Part shown: piece by piece, positions 1 through 11,429 of the stretch
Position numbering within the stretch: the first letter of the stretch is position 1
Layout: the number at the start of each line of letters is the position of its first letter
Source: Adiantum capillus-veneris
Taxonomy: Eukaryota > Streptophyta > Polypodiopsida > Polypodiales > Pteridaceae
Direction of reading: 5' to 3'
NCBI GenBank assembly: GCA_014529385.2
Contig: CM043968.1
Coordinates: forward strand, 27,721,013 to 27,785,012
Length of the DNA stretch: 64,000 nt
Notes under the pieces: generated by a model
Told to the model about the DNA's origin: nothing
The model's input: the letters and a program-made list of their open reading frames with translations, nothing else
Database searches by the model: none
Made by a program: the position numbers and the translations under genes

Positions 1-17
1 TTAGCTTTTGTGACCTT

Positions 18-159
18 TGTTGAGCTTATATATGAAGCTACTCAATATATGGCTTCTCTATATATGGCACCCAGGTCTCCTCTATATATACATCATCTCA
101 CGTGTGTATTCTACACACTTTGGGGTTCTATTTCTGTGCTCTCTCTCTCTCTCTCAACA
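18..159 (+). repeat. 5' LTR of the small non-coding element
   Basis: It runs TGTTGAG to CTCAACA and is nearly identical to 2691-2827, except for a longer CT run near its end. It contains TATATA-rich promoter-like sequence. Confidence 0.93.
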
Positions 160-171
160 TGGTATCGGAGC
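160..171 (+). other. Primer binding site, initiator tRNA-Met type
   Basis: TGGTATCGGAGC directly abuts the LTR and differs by one base from the common plant PBS TGGTATCAGAGC. Confidence 0.9.
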
Positions 172-204
172 AATACGTTTTTGTTTTTTATTTTTCTCCT
201 GATT

Positions 205-1215
205 CAAAACGATTTTGTAGAAATTATTCAAGCTAGGCATCGAAATCGATGTGGTCTACAACTTTGCAGAATGAAGTTTTTTCAAATTCTGCACCGATTT
301 TGAGTTATCGTTCGCAGACTGCGTACATACCTGAAAAGCAACTTCCGCTTTTTGTTTTGGATTTTTTTGCTAATTGAAAACGATTTTGCAGAAAGTGCCT
401 CCCCAAGGCACTAAGATTGATGTGGTCTACAACTTTACAGAAGGAAGTTTTTTCAAATTCTGCACTGATTTTGAGTTATCAATCGCGGACTGCATACATA
501 CTTGAAAAGCAACTTTTGCTTTTTTTTTTTTTTCTGCTAGTTGAAAATGATTTTGTAGAAACTACCCATGAGGGGAACCGGAATCAATGTGATCTACAAC
601 TTTGCAAAAGAAAGTTTTTTCAAATTCTGCACCGATTTTGAGTTATCGTTGGCGGACTGCGTACATACCTGAAAAGCAACTTTCGTTTTATGTTTTTGAT
701 TTTTCTCTTAATTGAAAACGATTTTGCAGAAACTACTCATCCGAGGCACTAGAATTGATGTGGTCTACAACTTTGCAGATGAAAGTTTTTTCAAATTCTT
801 CATTGATTTTGAGTTATCGTTGGCGGACTACGTACATGCCTGAAAAGCAACTTTCATTTTTGTTTTTTTATTTTTCTCCTAATTGAGAACGATTTTGCAG
901 AAACAACCTGCGGAGGCATTGGAATCGATATGGTCTACAACTTTGCAGAAGAAAGTTTTTTCAAATTCCGCACTGATTTTTACTTATCGTTTGCGGACTG
1001 CGTACATGCCTGAAAAGCAACTTTTGTATAGGTTTTTTTATTTTTCTGCTAATTGCAAATGATTTTGCAGAATCTATTTGCTTGAGCCATCGGAATCGAT
1101 GTGGTGTATAACTTTGCAGAAGAAAGTTTTTATTAATTATGCACCAATTTTGGGTTATCGTTCTCGTACTGCGAATATGTTTGAAAAGCAAATTTTACTT
1201 TTTGCTTTTGATTTT
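205..1215 (+). repeat. Tandem array, ~170-bp unit, about 6 copies
   Basis: Landmarks such as ACTTTGCAGAA and GATTTTGCAGAA recur about every 170 bp (near 261, 430, 598, 768, 939 and 1111). Copies differ by roughly 10-20 percent. It lies just behind the primer binding site, so it is the transcribed leader of the LTR element and not a genomic satellite. Short open frames here are chance. Confidence 0.9.
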
Positions 1216-1454
1216 CCTCATAATTGAAAACTTCTCAATTATATTTTCTCTTCATCAATCATATATTTGTTATTGACGTAACTTTGCTGCAGAAGCCAGT
1301 TACATATCGTTCGGATTCAATCGAGCCGTTGATGATCATCCAAATTCTATCGAGCTACTGTTGGTACATGATCTTTTGTTATATGATATACTCGTTCATT
1401 GATTCTCGTATAATTATTCTTTTAGAGATATAGTTTACACCGTTTTATTGATAA

Positions 1455-1995
1455 ATTCTCGTTGATACCATAGTGATTTTGATGGTACCATGATTATGTT
1501 TTGTTAGTACTTTGATCATGGTGATTTTCATTGATACCATGATGATATTTGATTGATACCATGGTTATTCTCGGTGATGCCATGATGATATATCGTTGAT
1601 ACCATGGTTATTCTCGGTGATGACATGATGATATTTCGTTGATTCCATGGTGATTTTTGTTGATACCATGATGATGTTTCGTTGATACCATAGTTATTCT
1701 CGGTAATACCATGATGTTGTTTCGTTGATACCATGGTTATTCTCGGTGATGCCATGATGTTGTTTCATTGATACCATGGTTATTCTCGGTGATGCCATGA
1801 TGATATTTCGTTGATTCCATGGTGATTTGGTTGATACCATGATGATGTTTCGTTGATACCATGGTTATTCTCGGTGATACCATGATGTTGTTTCGTTGAT
1901 ACAATGATTATTCTATGATGCTTTTCGTTGATACCATGATGATTTATTCATTTTTATTGATACAATGATGATATTTTGTTAATACTTTGATGATA
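1455..1995 (+). repeat. Minisatellite, ~43-bp unit (GATACCATGGTTATTCTCGG)
   Basis: About 12 imperfect copies of a unit containing GATACCATG and ATGATGATATTTCGTT. Open frames on either strand here only reflect the repeat. It is the second array inside the non-coding LTR element. Confidence 0.9.
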
Positions 1996-2469
1996 CTCAT
2001 TGATATCACTACCTTGATAAATGTCGTTTTATGTAGTATATACACATGTCATTGCATCACGTATCATACATCTTGTATTTTTTATGTTCATACTTTATGT
2101 CCACATATGTTGTTGTGCGTATATATGTCGTCAAAAGAGTGGTGTCGCGAATCATCTCTTATGGCATTGTGAACGTAATTATTTCATTAACGATGCTAAT
2201 AATTTTCATGACTATATTTTTTGAGTCTCTGATCTATGTAGGACTGATCAAAGAATTGATTTCATGAAGACAAACTTGGTGACAATAAAAGATTTATGAA
2301 GACATGTTTGGTGATGACAACATGAAGATATGTTTGATGATGCGATAGTGGTGACAAGCTACACAGCAGATTCATGAAGACACTTCTAATTACGAGCTAA
2401 TCGATAGCTTTTACACCTCTTTATTGAACCTTTGTATTCATTATTGTATTTGCTAGGATAGGAGTAATG

Positions 2470-2680
2470 TAACTCCTCATAAAACATTCATTGTAAAAGG
2501 AGTGATGTAGCTCCTCATAAAATATTCATTGTAAAAGGAGTGATGTAGCTCCTCATGAACATTTGTATATTCAATGTTTTTTATAATATAACGGTGGGTG
2601 TATATAGAGCTGTGGGTTTTTCCCTTGATCCCCCAAGGATCCACAGTTAGGTTTTTCATCCACAGTTAGGGACCCTTATT
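2470..2680 (+). repeat. Short direct repeats before the 3' LTR
   Basis: A ~43-bp unit around AACTCCTCATAAAA and AAAGGAGTGATGTAG occurs two to three times, and TTTTTCATCCACAGTTAGG-like sequence is duplicated near 2640-2670. Confidence 0.75.
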
Positions 2681-2681
2681 T

Positions 2682-2690
2682 GAGCGGGGG
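2682..2690 (+). other. Polypurine tract
   Basis: GAGCGGGGG lies directly before the 3' LTR, in the position of the plus-strand primer for reverse transcription. Confidence 0.85.
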
Positions 2691-2827
2691 TGTTGAGCTT
2701 CTATGTGAAGCTACTCAATATATGGCTTCTCTATATATGGCACCCAGGTCCCCTCTATATATATTGCATCATCTCATGTGTGTATTCTACACACTTTGGG
2801 GTTCTATTTCTGTGCTCTCTCTCAACA
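2691..2827 (+). repeat. 3' LTR of the small non-coding element
   Basis: 137 bp, TGTTGAG to CTCAACA, matching 18-159. Target duplication ACCTT follows at 2828-2832. Confidence 0.93.
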
Positions 2828-2832
2828 ACCTT

Positions 2833-3335
2833 CGCCATGCAGGGTATGATTTACAATGTCCTCCCCTTGTACATTCTATAGGAGAATAGCCATAGCTTTC
2901 ATAGGAAGAGGAGGAAGGTGAAGAAGAAGGAGAAGAGGGTGACCTCTTTCTAGCCCTTTTCTTCCTTTGTTTCCTCTCTTCCCTTTTGGAATGACGAGGA
3001 GAAGAACTATGTGTTGATCTTTTCCTCTTGGGAGGAGTGGGCAATCATCTAGACCGCCGTCTTTGTGGAGTCACGTCTTCAGAGGAACTTAAAGTTTCAT
3101 TTCTTTTTTGCTCTTCGGATTCCTCCTCTCGTATGGGAGAGAGTCTTCTTTTGGGGGTCTCTTCAAGAGGCCTCCTAAGCTTTCTCTCCTCTTGGAGAGG
3201 AAGGGAAATTCCATAAGCGCGAAGTTGTTGAGTAACTTTGGCTTGCAAAGAAGGGTTTCCCATAGCTTGCTGCAACCTAGTTACGAGATATTTCACAAAC
3301 CTTGGGACATCATTATTAGCACCTTCCCTCCCCCT
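2833..3335 (-). pseudogene. Gypsy gag N-terminal fragment, interrupted by the small LTR element
   Basis: Reading from high to low coordinates gives a gag-like protein with an R/K/S/E-rich low-complexity region (KRKRSTHSSS, SPSSPSSSPSSSS). The same architecture with clear similarity occurs in gypsy A at 36500-37400 (shared pieces KYLVTRLQQAMGNPS-like and CKSYPAW/RKSYAAW). A TGA interrupts the frame near 3045. The frame is cut at 2832 by the LTR insertion and continues at 17-1. It is a remnant with no function of its own. Upstream it meets a foldback arm and the CACTA end at 3358. Confidence 0.75.
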
Positions 3336-3357
3336 GTCATTGCAACAGAGCTAAAAC

Positions 3358-3369
3358 CACTACAAGAGG
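3358..3369 (+). repeat. CACTA terminal inverted repeat, left
   Basis: CACTACAAGAGG, 12 of 12 matching the inverse of the right end. Confidence 0.95.
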
Positions 3370-3383
3370 TTGTGTGCTCTTGT

Positions 3384-3640
3384 GACGCTGTTAGCGACGG
3401 AAATACACTGGGTTTTTATAACCCCCGGCGTCGCTAAAACCGTCGCTACGAGAGCGTCGCTATATGCGTCGCTATAGGCGTCGCTATATGCATCGCTATG
3501 AGCGTCGCTATGAGCGTCGCTATATAACGACGCTTATAGCGACGCATATAGCGACGCCTATAGCGACGTTTAAACAGAAGTCTATAGCGACGTTCATAGC
3601 GACGCTATAGAGCCATAAATAGCGACGGTTATAGCAACGC
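3384..3640. repeat. CACTA subterminal motif cluster, left
   Basis: More than a dozen copies of GCGTCGCTAT or its inverse TAGCGACGC, first in one orientation and then in the other, so the region can fold. In CACTA elements such motifs bind the element's TnpA-like protein. Confidence 0.9.
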
Positions 3641-4020
3641 CCGAGAGAAATTTTTTTTGGTGACAGGGCATTGAATGCCCTGCCACCCATCAACCATATT
3701 GTACTTGATTCACTTTTTTAAAAAAGTGCAAGGGTAGATAATAGACCCAAAATAGTCACCCACAAGACGCATTGTTTGCAAAATTGACAAGCGTAAAATT
3801 GACAATTGTACACATCATAGGCAAAATGAATTGATTGGCAAATGTAATAATGACAATTGTACAACATCATAGGCATAAAGAATTGATTGGCAAAATGAAC
3901 TGCGGTGACAAATGTAATAATATACATGGTTCAAAAAGACGTATAAAATCCGTCTCATGATACATAAGCTATGAGAAACCCTAAACTAATGCTATCTAGC
4001 TACGGCTAAACTGACGTCGT
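3641..4020. other. CACTA 3' untranslated stretch with short repeats
   Basis: No gene. A ~70-bp AT-rich unit (ATTGATTGGCAAA, AATGACAATTGTACA) is partly repeated at 3780-3925. Confidence 0.6.
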
Positions 4021-5325
4021 CTACTCAGACGTCTCATCGCGTCCAAGCGGCGTATCTGTCGGATTCTGCAAAAAAAGACAATAAGACAGCTTTCAGTAAG
4101 TATAAACATATAACGACATTTATAAAACAATACAAAAAATAGAAAAGAGTAAACCCTAATACTAACCATGCCGCCGCGAGAACTGAGAATGTCCATCAGG
4201 GCGTTTAAGCCCTTCCTACCTGCGTACTCGCGCTCGTACGGTGTGGGATCACGTCCTGTCATCGACCACTGTCAAAACATACAAAGATTTTATTATGTTA
4301 GAATTAAAAAACTCATAAACCCTAAACTATCAAACATAAAAATCAATGCGAAAACACTTACAAAATCGGCCTCAAATGATGCCCATCCACCGCTCCCCAA
4401 GTGGTGCGAGCTCCCTGCCTCTACTCACGCTCTGGCTGCATCCTTTTGTTGCTTCCACTTGTCGGGATTCTCGCGCTTTCTTCGCATTCTTCCAATCTTC
4501 TTTGGCCAGCCAATCTGGCCTGTTCCACCCATGCTTGATTGCTTTTTGCACTTCGGAACGCTTGTGTTTGCAGTATTCGCGCATTCGAATCTTCATCAGG
4601 TCTTCATTGAAGCGCTGATCCCGTGTTGGAACGGGAAACTCATCATGAAGTATGCTGATGACTCTGTTTTTTAAATCACTTGGTACTTCACTCCATTTGT
4701 TTAGTATGTAGTGTCTAAACAGCTGAGAGCAAAGACCATGCATGCGTGAGATCACCTTCTTGCCGTCATCATCCATGATGATGCCGCCGCTGAAGTCGAC
4801 GGAGTAAGGCAAGCCCTCTGGCCGATGACGCGTAAACCTGGGTGTCTCGGCAGGAGTCTCTAGCGGCGTGTCGATGGGGGTACAGACGTCAGGTGTCTCC
4901 ACCGGCGTCTGGGCCCCGAAGCGAGGAGTGTCGAGTGGGGTGGCTCCTGGCCGAGTAGGTAGAGGTGTGTAGCTGCTAGGAACAGTCAGCCGCGCAAAAC
5001 CTGGCGTAGATGGTGATGCTGTGGCTGGTGTGGGGGCGGGCAAAGAAGGGGAGGGTAAAGAGCCTCGTCGAACACGAGGCGGTGTGGAGGCATCGGCGGC
5101 GGAATCCCCACAACAACCACCACCGCCACCACTAGAGCGCCGGTGTCTAGACGAGTGTGAAGCTCGTCTCGTCGACGCCGAAGCTTCGGAGCGCGCCGAA
5201 TGCTCCGAAAGAGAGGGAGATGCGGATGGAGTAGGAACGCGCGATGATGCGCCAGAGTGATGACGCTCCACGTACCACTGTCTCTGCTGCGGTGACAAAG
5301 AAGAAAGAAACTCCTCATCATCCAT
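4021..5325 (-). CDS. CACTA second gene, TnpA-like/plant En-Spm (Transposase_24-like) protein
   Basis: Start ATG at 5325 opens with MDDEEFLSSLSPQQRQW. A long S/P/T-rich region with repeated (E)TP(x)(D/E)TP motifs follows, then a conserved-looking block near 4700-4400 (ISRMHGLCSQLFRHYILNKW, CKHKRSEVQKAI). That block resembles the part of plant En/Spm TnpA-like proteins carrying a KHR/W-rich domain. Two further exons follow: ~4262-4168 (TGRDPTPYEREYAG; donor GTTAG) and ~4063-4021 after a TTTTTTGCAG acceptor, ending at a TAG. An in-frame TGA lies at the end of exon 1 (4372), just before a GTAAG donor, so the copy may be broken or the exon edge may differ. The family's role is binding subterminal motifs and helping the transposase. 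Confidence 0.75.
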
Positions 5326-5579
5326 ACCTGCATTAAACACACGAATATTTAAACTTAATATTGAATGAATAGAGTAGACAATGACGCAAAGACCATTAAA
5401 TACAATGACGTAATGACGCAATGAATTGAGTGATAGAAGAGGCAAGTCGAAAACTCAGAATTTTCAATCAAAAGATGTGAGCGCGAGTAGAAAAGAGCGT
5501 TATACACCATGGAAGGTACTTAGAGAGCCAGAGCTTTTACAACACGGAGCAAAATTGTTCAAATACAATATTTGTGGCT

Positions 5580-8500
5580 TTAAGAGATCTCTCTCTCATC
5601 CTCGCATAACTCAGCATAACTTCCTATATCTATATAGAGCTCTCCGTTTAAACACATATCCTCTGTTTCATTTTGTAGCTCCTCTGCATGCACCCCATAT
5701 AGAGTAGTAGCATCTTGATGCTCGTCTGGCACCACCGCAGCGGCTTCTGATTGAGCATCTTCTCTAATCTCCTCCATTGATGCCGTTGTGATTGGCACAT
5801 GGTAGCCTTCATACGTCCTTGCACTACGAGGGTCTACCTCTATGATGTACCACCAGTTTGATGTAGACTTTGTAGGATGAAATATTACCTGCCAGAGCCA
5901 CATAACTTACATGAGAGCTTTCAAGCACATAACTTGTAAAAGGGGGATATTAACTATTTACATACTTACTTGTTCACAATGCTCGGGTAGTACGAAAGTG
6001 TCTCTTAGGTCATTCCATTTCTTAGTAGAATCCACCTCAAGAAAACCAGACTCTCCTCTACGCACAGTAGCGTTGCGACCCTCCATGATTATCTTGAACC
6101 ATTGCACGTCGAACAAGTCGACAAAAAATCCTCTGTAATCGATCCTCAAAATCTCTTGTAGCGTGCCGAAGTAAGTGAGTTCCGTCACCACAGGATCTGC
6201 ATCAGAGGAACATCGTCGACTAGACTGTTCAAATTTTGCCATGATTCCACAATCTTGAGTAAAACGCTTTTTGTCGATCCGTTCCACCCTAAAATGTCGA
6301 CCTTTACACCATGCTGCTGTGTATAACTTATACTACAACGAACAAAGATTATGAGTGGCCGTTCAAACGTTTAGAAATAAAGTCACTAGCTAGTCGTACA
6401 TTGCAAACTTACCTTGGTCGCGCAACCCCGAGAGTACTCCCACTCTTCCTCAGTCACTTCGTCACCGCATTGTTGTGCGCTTTTCAATTGGTTGTGCAAC
6501 CATCTTAAGCTCATGAATGTTGGTAGGCTCTCCAGAACCGTCGGATAGTGCATCGGTGGTCGTCTTCCCCGTCTCCACTCGATTCGTGCCCTTTGTCGCT
6601 CTTGCTTTGCATCCTCATATTGTGAAATCCACTTTTGCATCACTGGATTGTGAAGCATGCAAAATCGGTTGATTTTAGCCTCTAGATCTTCCGTCATCTT
6701 CTTCTCAACACCGAGATTGCACATGACAATCCCAGATATGCGCTCATCATCTATGGTTCGCCATAGCGTGTCCCGAGCTTTATCAAATCCGTCTAGCCAC
6801 TCTCCAATGTACACTAGGGACTCTGATACCAACCAACCTTCTGCCATGCTACCCTCCGGACGTGCCTTTTGATTCACATATCCCTTAAGCGTTTTCATGA
6901 AACGTTCTAAGAAGAACATCCATCTGGAATGAACTGTGCCAGCTATTTCCACCTCATCAACTATGTGAACAAGAAGATGCACCTGAATGGTTAGCATGGT
7001 AGTAGGAAAATGTTTCTCAAACATGCACACAAGCTCCGCAGCATTTAGTTTGGTGAATGGTATGGAGTCTACGTTGATCTCCTTTTGTGAGATCCATTGC
7101 ACCAGCTTTGCAAATTTGTAGATTGTGTTACGGATGTCGAGAGACAAACATCCCTCAATGGCAACCGGTAAAATAAATTGTAAAGTATGTGCAGCAATGA
7201 TATTAAAGTCCACATTGTATGCAATGATATTAAAGTCCACTATGAACGTACCTGACACATTTTATGCCAATCGTGTGACTTCAAACCGGTAAGCTTTCCT
7301 TCTTTAGTAAAACACCTTCGGAGCGAGTGCATTACGCCAGTGGGGGTCCGTAAAGATCGAATGGTCTCTTTTACTTTGCGTTCTTGGGCTCCTGTGAAAA
7401 TCCATGGTGCTTTAGGGAGTTTTATCGATCCATCAGACGCTGTCAATATTGCTCCATACGATCCACATTTCTAAGGTCAACTCTGGCTCCCAAAGTATCT
7501 TTCTTGCCGGTCAGATGGTCATTGGATCGAGCAAGTGATTGATCATGAGTCGGGGCCAGTATGGTAACGCGTACCATAGAGATAGTCTCTTCATCCCTGG
7601 AGGCAATCCGTCATCGCACATCTCCTTCTGCTCTAACCATGCTTGTGCAGACATCCTTGGTGGCTCTCTTCCCAAAAAGCCATCGCGTAACACATGATTC
7701 TCTGGAAGATACGCTTGATGACCTTCGTAGATTTGCTTCTTCAGTGAGGGCGCCCTACGTGCATTCAGTCTAGGTCCACATGTGACACATGCTCTATATC
7801 CGCTTGTTTGAATCCCTGCATGTATACACATGATAATAGATCAACTATGGGAAAAAACAAGATTTACAGTGTCTAAGTGAGGAGTGTCAATAGATCACCT
7901 GAGCATTCTGTTAGCCCGGGATAGTCATGCATGGTCCACATTAGAATGCCTCTGATCAAAGCATTCCGTCGTCCTGTGTGTCGGCTCATATCCACCACCT
8001 CCATGCCAATCCACAATTGTTGTAGCTCTTCCAATAGTGGACGAAGATACACATCCATATTCTCCACTTTATATCGCCCTGGCACAATCAAGCTTAGCCA
8101 TAGGTGCCCCTTCTTCGTAGTCAACCACGGGGGAATGTTGTAGTGGACGATGACAACGGGCAATACACTATAAGATGTTGATCTTTGACCAAATGGATTT
8201 ACGCCATCCATAGCCAGGCCTAAGCGCAAATTTCGAGCTTCCCTGGCAAAATCCGACCATGTTCCATCTATATGTTTCCAGGCTGCGCAATCTGCAGGAA
8301 TTCGTAGCACACCATCCGAAGATTTATTCTCCTCATGCCATGATGCTAGGGCGGCCATGGACTTACATTCGAAGAAATGCTTGATGCGAGGAAGCAGAGG
8401 AAAATGTCGCAAAACCTTTTGTGGAATTTTTGTCCCGTGGAGATCTACTCGATATCTTTCGGAATCACATTTCAGACACTTCTCCATGTCTATGTATTCC

Positions 8501-9241
8501 TCTCTGAAAAGAATGCAGTCATTAGGACAAGCGTGGATAGAATTGTAATCCATCCCCAAGTTTCACAAAATCTTTCTTGCTTCATCTCGAGAATCTGGCA
8601 TCACATTGTCAGCTGGTAGTATGTGCTCTTTAATACAGTCGTGTGAAAATCTATCAGATCATTATACATTTAGAGTTTTATTAAAGTAAACTAATTGTAA
8701 TAGATCACCTGAAAAGCGTTGTGACGCTAGTGTCACTCCATCCAAACTTTGCCTGCATGTTGAGAAGAACCAGGAGTGCTTTCAATCTAGACATACGTGC
8801 TCCATTATACAATGGCGTATCGGCTTCACTTTTCATATCATCATAGATAAGCCTTTCTGAATCCATGATCGTCTCGATCATTTCATCAATCTCGGGCTCA
8901 AACATTGCCTCGTTGGGAATGTGCTCTGCATGATCAACCCCCGAGCTGTCAGAGGCTACATCTTGTGGCCTCACATATGCTGCTTGACGAAAGCGCCTGC
9001 GAACACGTCTATTGGGTTGCAAGATTGCTGCTTGTTGGCCAGCGTCAGAGTCCGACGAGTTATAATTGGCAACAACTCGATCTATAATAGATGGATCAAA
9101 CTCGCCAAATTCACGAACGTGCTGCAAAAAAACACGTCTTGTCCGTCGCACAGCATGCTTGCATTGATTACAAGGACATAAGACCCTCGTTGAGAGATAG
9201 GTGTTTCGGTTGAACGGTCCCACATCCTCGTCACTACTCAT
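5580..9241 (-). pseudogene. CACTA tnp2-type transposase, multi-exon, decayed
   Basis: Start ATG at 9241. Blocks in order: transposase-associated N-terminus (9241-8705, STRVLCPCNQCKH); tnp2 core (8640-7873) with IHACPNDCILF, first acidic site LAMDGVNPFG near 8210 and TMHDYPGLTECSG near 7925; the GYRACVTCG zinc-like block (7831-7511); a DUF4218-like block (7258-6386, LPVAIEGCL and RFMKTLKGYVNQKARPEG); a DUF4216-like block (6287-5580, IDYRGFFVDLFDVQWF). Exons are separated by short introns. A TGA interrupts the frame near 8562, just before GMDYNSIHACPND, so the product would be truncated. The enzyme cuts and joins CACTA ends in the nucleus. It lies upstream of the TnpA-like gene, the usual order. 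Confidence 0.9.
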
Positions 9242-9292
9242 AATGAGGATAAAAATCTTATAACCTGGACAACAAATTTAATATTCTATTGG

Positions 9293-9296
<4 letters not shown>

Positions 9297-9368
<72 letters not shown>
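9297..9368. repeat. CT microsatellite
   Basis: About 35 uninterrupted CT units, in the region upstream of the transposase start. Confidence 0.98.
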
Positions 9369-9370
<2 letters not shown>

Positions 9371-9639
9371 CTCACATTCTCTAGTCATGTCCAATCCCCG
9401 CACACCTCGGTCTAGAGGTGCACGGAGATCAGAACCACCGGGTTATAATTTCGTCTGGTCAATACCTATATTTGTGGGTACAAGAAATCTACACACCCAC
9501 GTCTACATGATACTGCATGTAGTGGACAAAACCCCTTTGCCTCTTCTCTAGCTGTAGCACTTCACAGCATCTTAACATCTTTTCACAGTAGATCTTTTCA
9601 CTGTTCGTCTAACTCTAAACCCTAAACCGTAAGTAATTC

Positions 9640-9795
9640 TTGCGTGGACTCGATCTAACGTAAATAAGCGCAAATCTAAATAAATGTAAATCTAACTAAA
9701 AATAAACCTAAATCTAATTTAACGTAAGTCTACATCTAACCTAATCTTTAATGTCTTTTGGGATAGGTTCCTACGACGTTAAAACTCTCTTCTTC

Positions 9796-9836
<41 letters not shown>

Positions 9837-9840
9837 GTAA
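9640..9840. repeat. Direct repeat, copy 1, flanking the HIPP fragment
   Basis: An AT-rich block of TAAATCTAA-type units, then CTACATCTAACCTAATCTTTAA, CTACGACGTTA and CTCTTCTTCTTGTGTGTG, recurs in the same order at 10345-10530. It ends in a GT microsatellite. Confidence 0.85.
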
Positions 9841-9959
9841 ACCTAAATAAACCTAAGTCTCATCTAATATAACATAAATCTAAATCTAACGTAAATTATG
9901 TTATATTAAAAACAAAGAACTAAACTAACAGGGATTATAAGAACCTTAAAACTAATTTT

Positions 9960-10320
9960 TCACATAACTCGGCAAGAGTTGGCATTCTCATCACTAAAGA
10001 TGTGAGAGTTAACTTCCGGCGGTGACGCTGCCTCATCTCCATCCACATCTGACGATAGCAATTGGCCCTTTGGACCGTTCTTGCTCTTGTTACTAACTTT
10101 GAAGTTGATGTTGAATGACTAGAGGTTGTCTAGATGGTCATTGTCGGGGATGTAGTGACTCTTGCCGCCCTGAAGATCCACCTTATTCCTTATCTTCTGA
10201 AGACATTTCACCAGTACTTTTGGATCGACGGAGCCCACCATGAGTGAAGGCAGCAATACCCTATATTCCATTGAGGACTTTCTTCACCCGCTTCATGCAG
10301 GCATCGCAGTCTATGGAGAC
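9960..10320 (-). pseudogene. Captured fragment of a heavy-metal-associated (HIPP-type) gene
   Basis: Read on the minus strand from 10320: VSIDCDACMKRVKKVLNGI, the metal-binding CxxC helix of an HMA domain. A stop and frame change follow, then GSVDPKVLVKCLQKIRNKV, the second half of the HMA fold as in plant HIPPs, then a K/G/P-rich linker with NGPKGQ. No isoprenylation box is seen before the similarity stops near 9960. HIPPs bind metals through this domain; this copy is broken and is not part of the transposition machinery. It lies between two direct repeats inside the CACTA element, so it was probably captured. Confidence 0.8.
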
Positions 10321-10344
10321 CTAAATCTAGTCTAATATAACGTA

Positions 10345-10530
10345 AATCTAAATCTAGCGTAAATAAACGTAAATCTAACTAAAAATAAACCTAAATCTAA
10401 TCTAATTTAACTTAAATAAACCTAAATCTAATTTAACGTAAGTCTACATCTAACCTAATCTTTAACGTCTTTTAGGATAGTTTTCTACGACGTTATAACT
10501 CTCTTCTTCTTGTGTGTGTGCGCGTGTGTG
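10345..10530. repeat. Direct repeat, copy 2, flanking the HIPP fragment
   Basis: Same blocks and order as 9640-9840. Outside this pair I see no further copy. Confidence 0.85.
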
Positions 10531-10689
10531 GATGTGTGTGCCAATAAAAAGAGATAAATGGTATAACCTTTCTATCACCCATGCCAAGTATGATAGATTG
10601 GTTATGCCATTTCCCTCTTGAATAATAGGTCTTGAGTTCAACTCCTCGTCGGCTAGATCTTTAGGTCTTTTAATTTTAATTAGTTTCCT

Positions 10690-10936
10690 ACGACGTTAAA
10701 TTAGTTTCTCTCTCTTTCTCTCTCAATGTGTGTGCGTTTTTATGTTTATGCATGTTTTCTCTCTCTTTTCCTCTCTCAATGTGTGCGTTTTTTGTTTATG
10801 CATGTTCTCTCTCTCTTTTCCTCTCTCAATGTGTGCGTTTTTTGTTTATGCATGCTCTCTCTCTCTTTTCCTCTCTCAATGTGTGTGTGCATTCTTTGTT
10901 TATGTATGTGTGTGTGCGTTTTTGTTTATATTTGTA

Positions 10937-10992
<56 letters not shown>

Positions 10993-10996
10993 AACA

Positions 10997-11050
<54 letters not shown>

Positions 11051-11112
11051 AAGAGGGGAAGGGAACATGAGAGTGAGGAGAGGGAAGGAGCATACCTTGC
11101 TCTCATTCCTCT

Positions 11113-11179
<67 letters not shown>

Positions 11180-11230
11180 TGAGTGTGTGTGTGTGTGGAG
11201 AAGAAAGAGAGAGAGAGAGAGAGAGAGGGA
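10690..11230. repeat. CT, GT and GA microsatellites with a ~65-bp tandem repeat
   Basis: Three to four copies of a unit with TCTCTCTTTTCCTCTCTCAATGTG and TTGTTTATGCATG (10710-10920), then a CT run (10940-10990), GT run (11000-11028), GA run, a long GT run (11118-11177) and GA again. Apparent open frames here are repeat artefacts. Confidence 0.95.
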
Positions 11231-11319
11231 GAGCGTTACCTGCTCTTGCTTGAGGGCCCCGAAAAACTCTGATCTGAGATCTGAGTTTTTGGGCGCTCTT
11301 TGTTATTTTTTTAGCCCAA

Positions 11320-11420
11320 CCGGCGTCGCTATGAGCGTCGCAAATTTACTTGTAAATTTGCGACGCTCATAGCGACGCCGGGAAATTTTTTTTTCAGCGT
11401 ATCTGTGTGAGCGTCGCTAA
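11320..11420. repeat. CACTA subterminal motif cluster, right
   Basis: GCGTCGCTATGAGCGTCGCA is followed by its inverse around a short AAATTTACTTGTAAATTT core, a near-perfect hairpin using the same motif as the left end. Confidence 0.9.
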
Positions 11421-11429
11421 TATGAATAG

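Larger units (their letters stand above)
18..2827 (+). mobile_element. Small non-coding LTR retrotransposon (TRIM/LARD-like), complete with TSD
   Basis: Two LTRs of 142 and 137 bp start TGTTGAG and end CTCAACA. A tRNA-Met-type primer binding site follows the left LTR directly and a purine tract ends right at the second LTR. The 5-bp target duplication ACCTT is present at 13-17 and 2828-2832. The 2.5-kb interior has no gag or pol similarity; it is filled by two tandem arrays and short repeats, so the element must have moved with proteins supplied in trans. LTR size is that of TRIMs, but the interior is longer than usual for them. The insertion splits a minus-strand gypsy gag fragment whose reading resumes on the other side of the element. 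Confidence 0.93.

Noticed and set aside
3718-3927. 69-codon minus-strand frame in the CACTA 3' region
   Set aside because: Low-complexity, read from a partial tandem repeat, no start context or similarity.
10601-10650. tRNA gene
   Set aside because: Only a TPsiC-like stretch; no acceptor stem or anticodon arm could be folded.
10726-11372. Several 70-150-codon open frames
   Set aside because: They are read from CT/GT/GA microsatellites and a 65-bp repeat; composition alone explains them.
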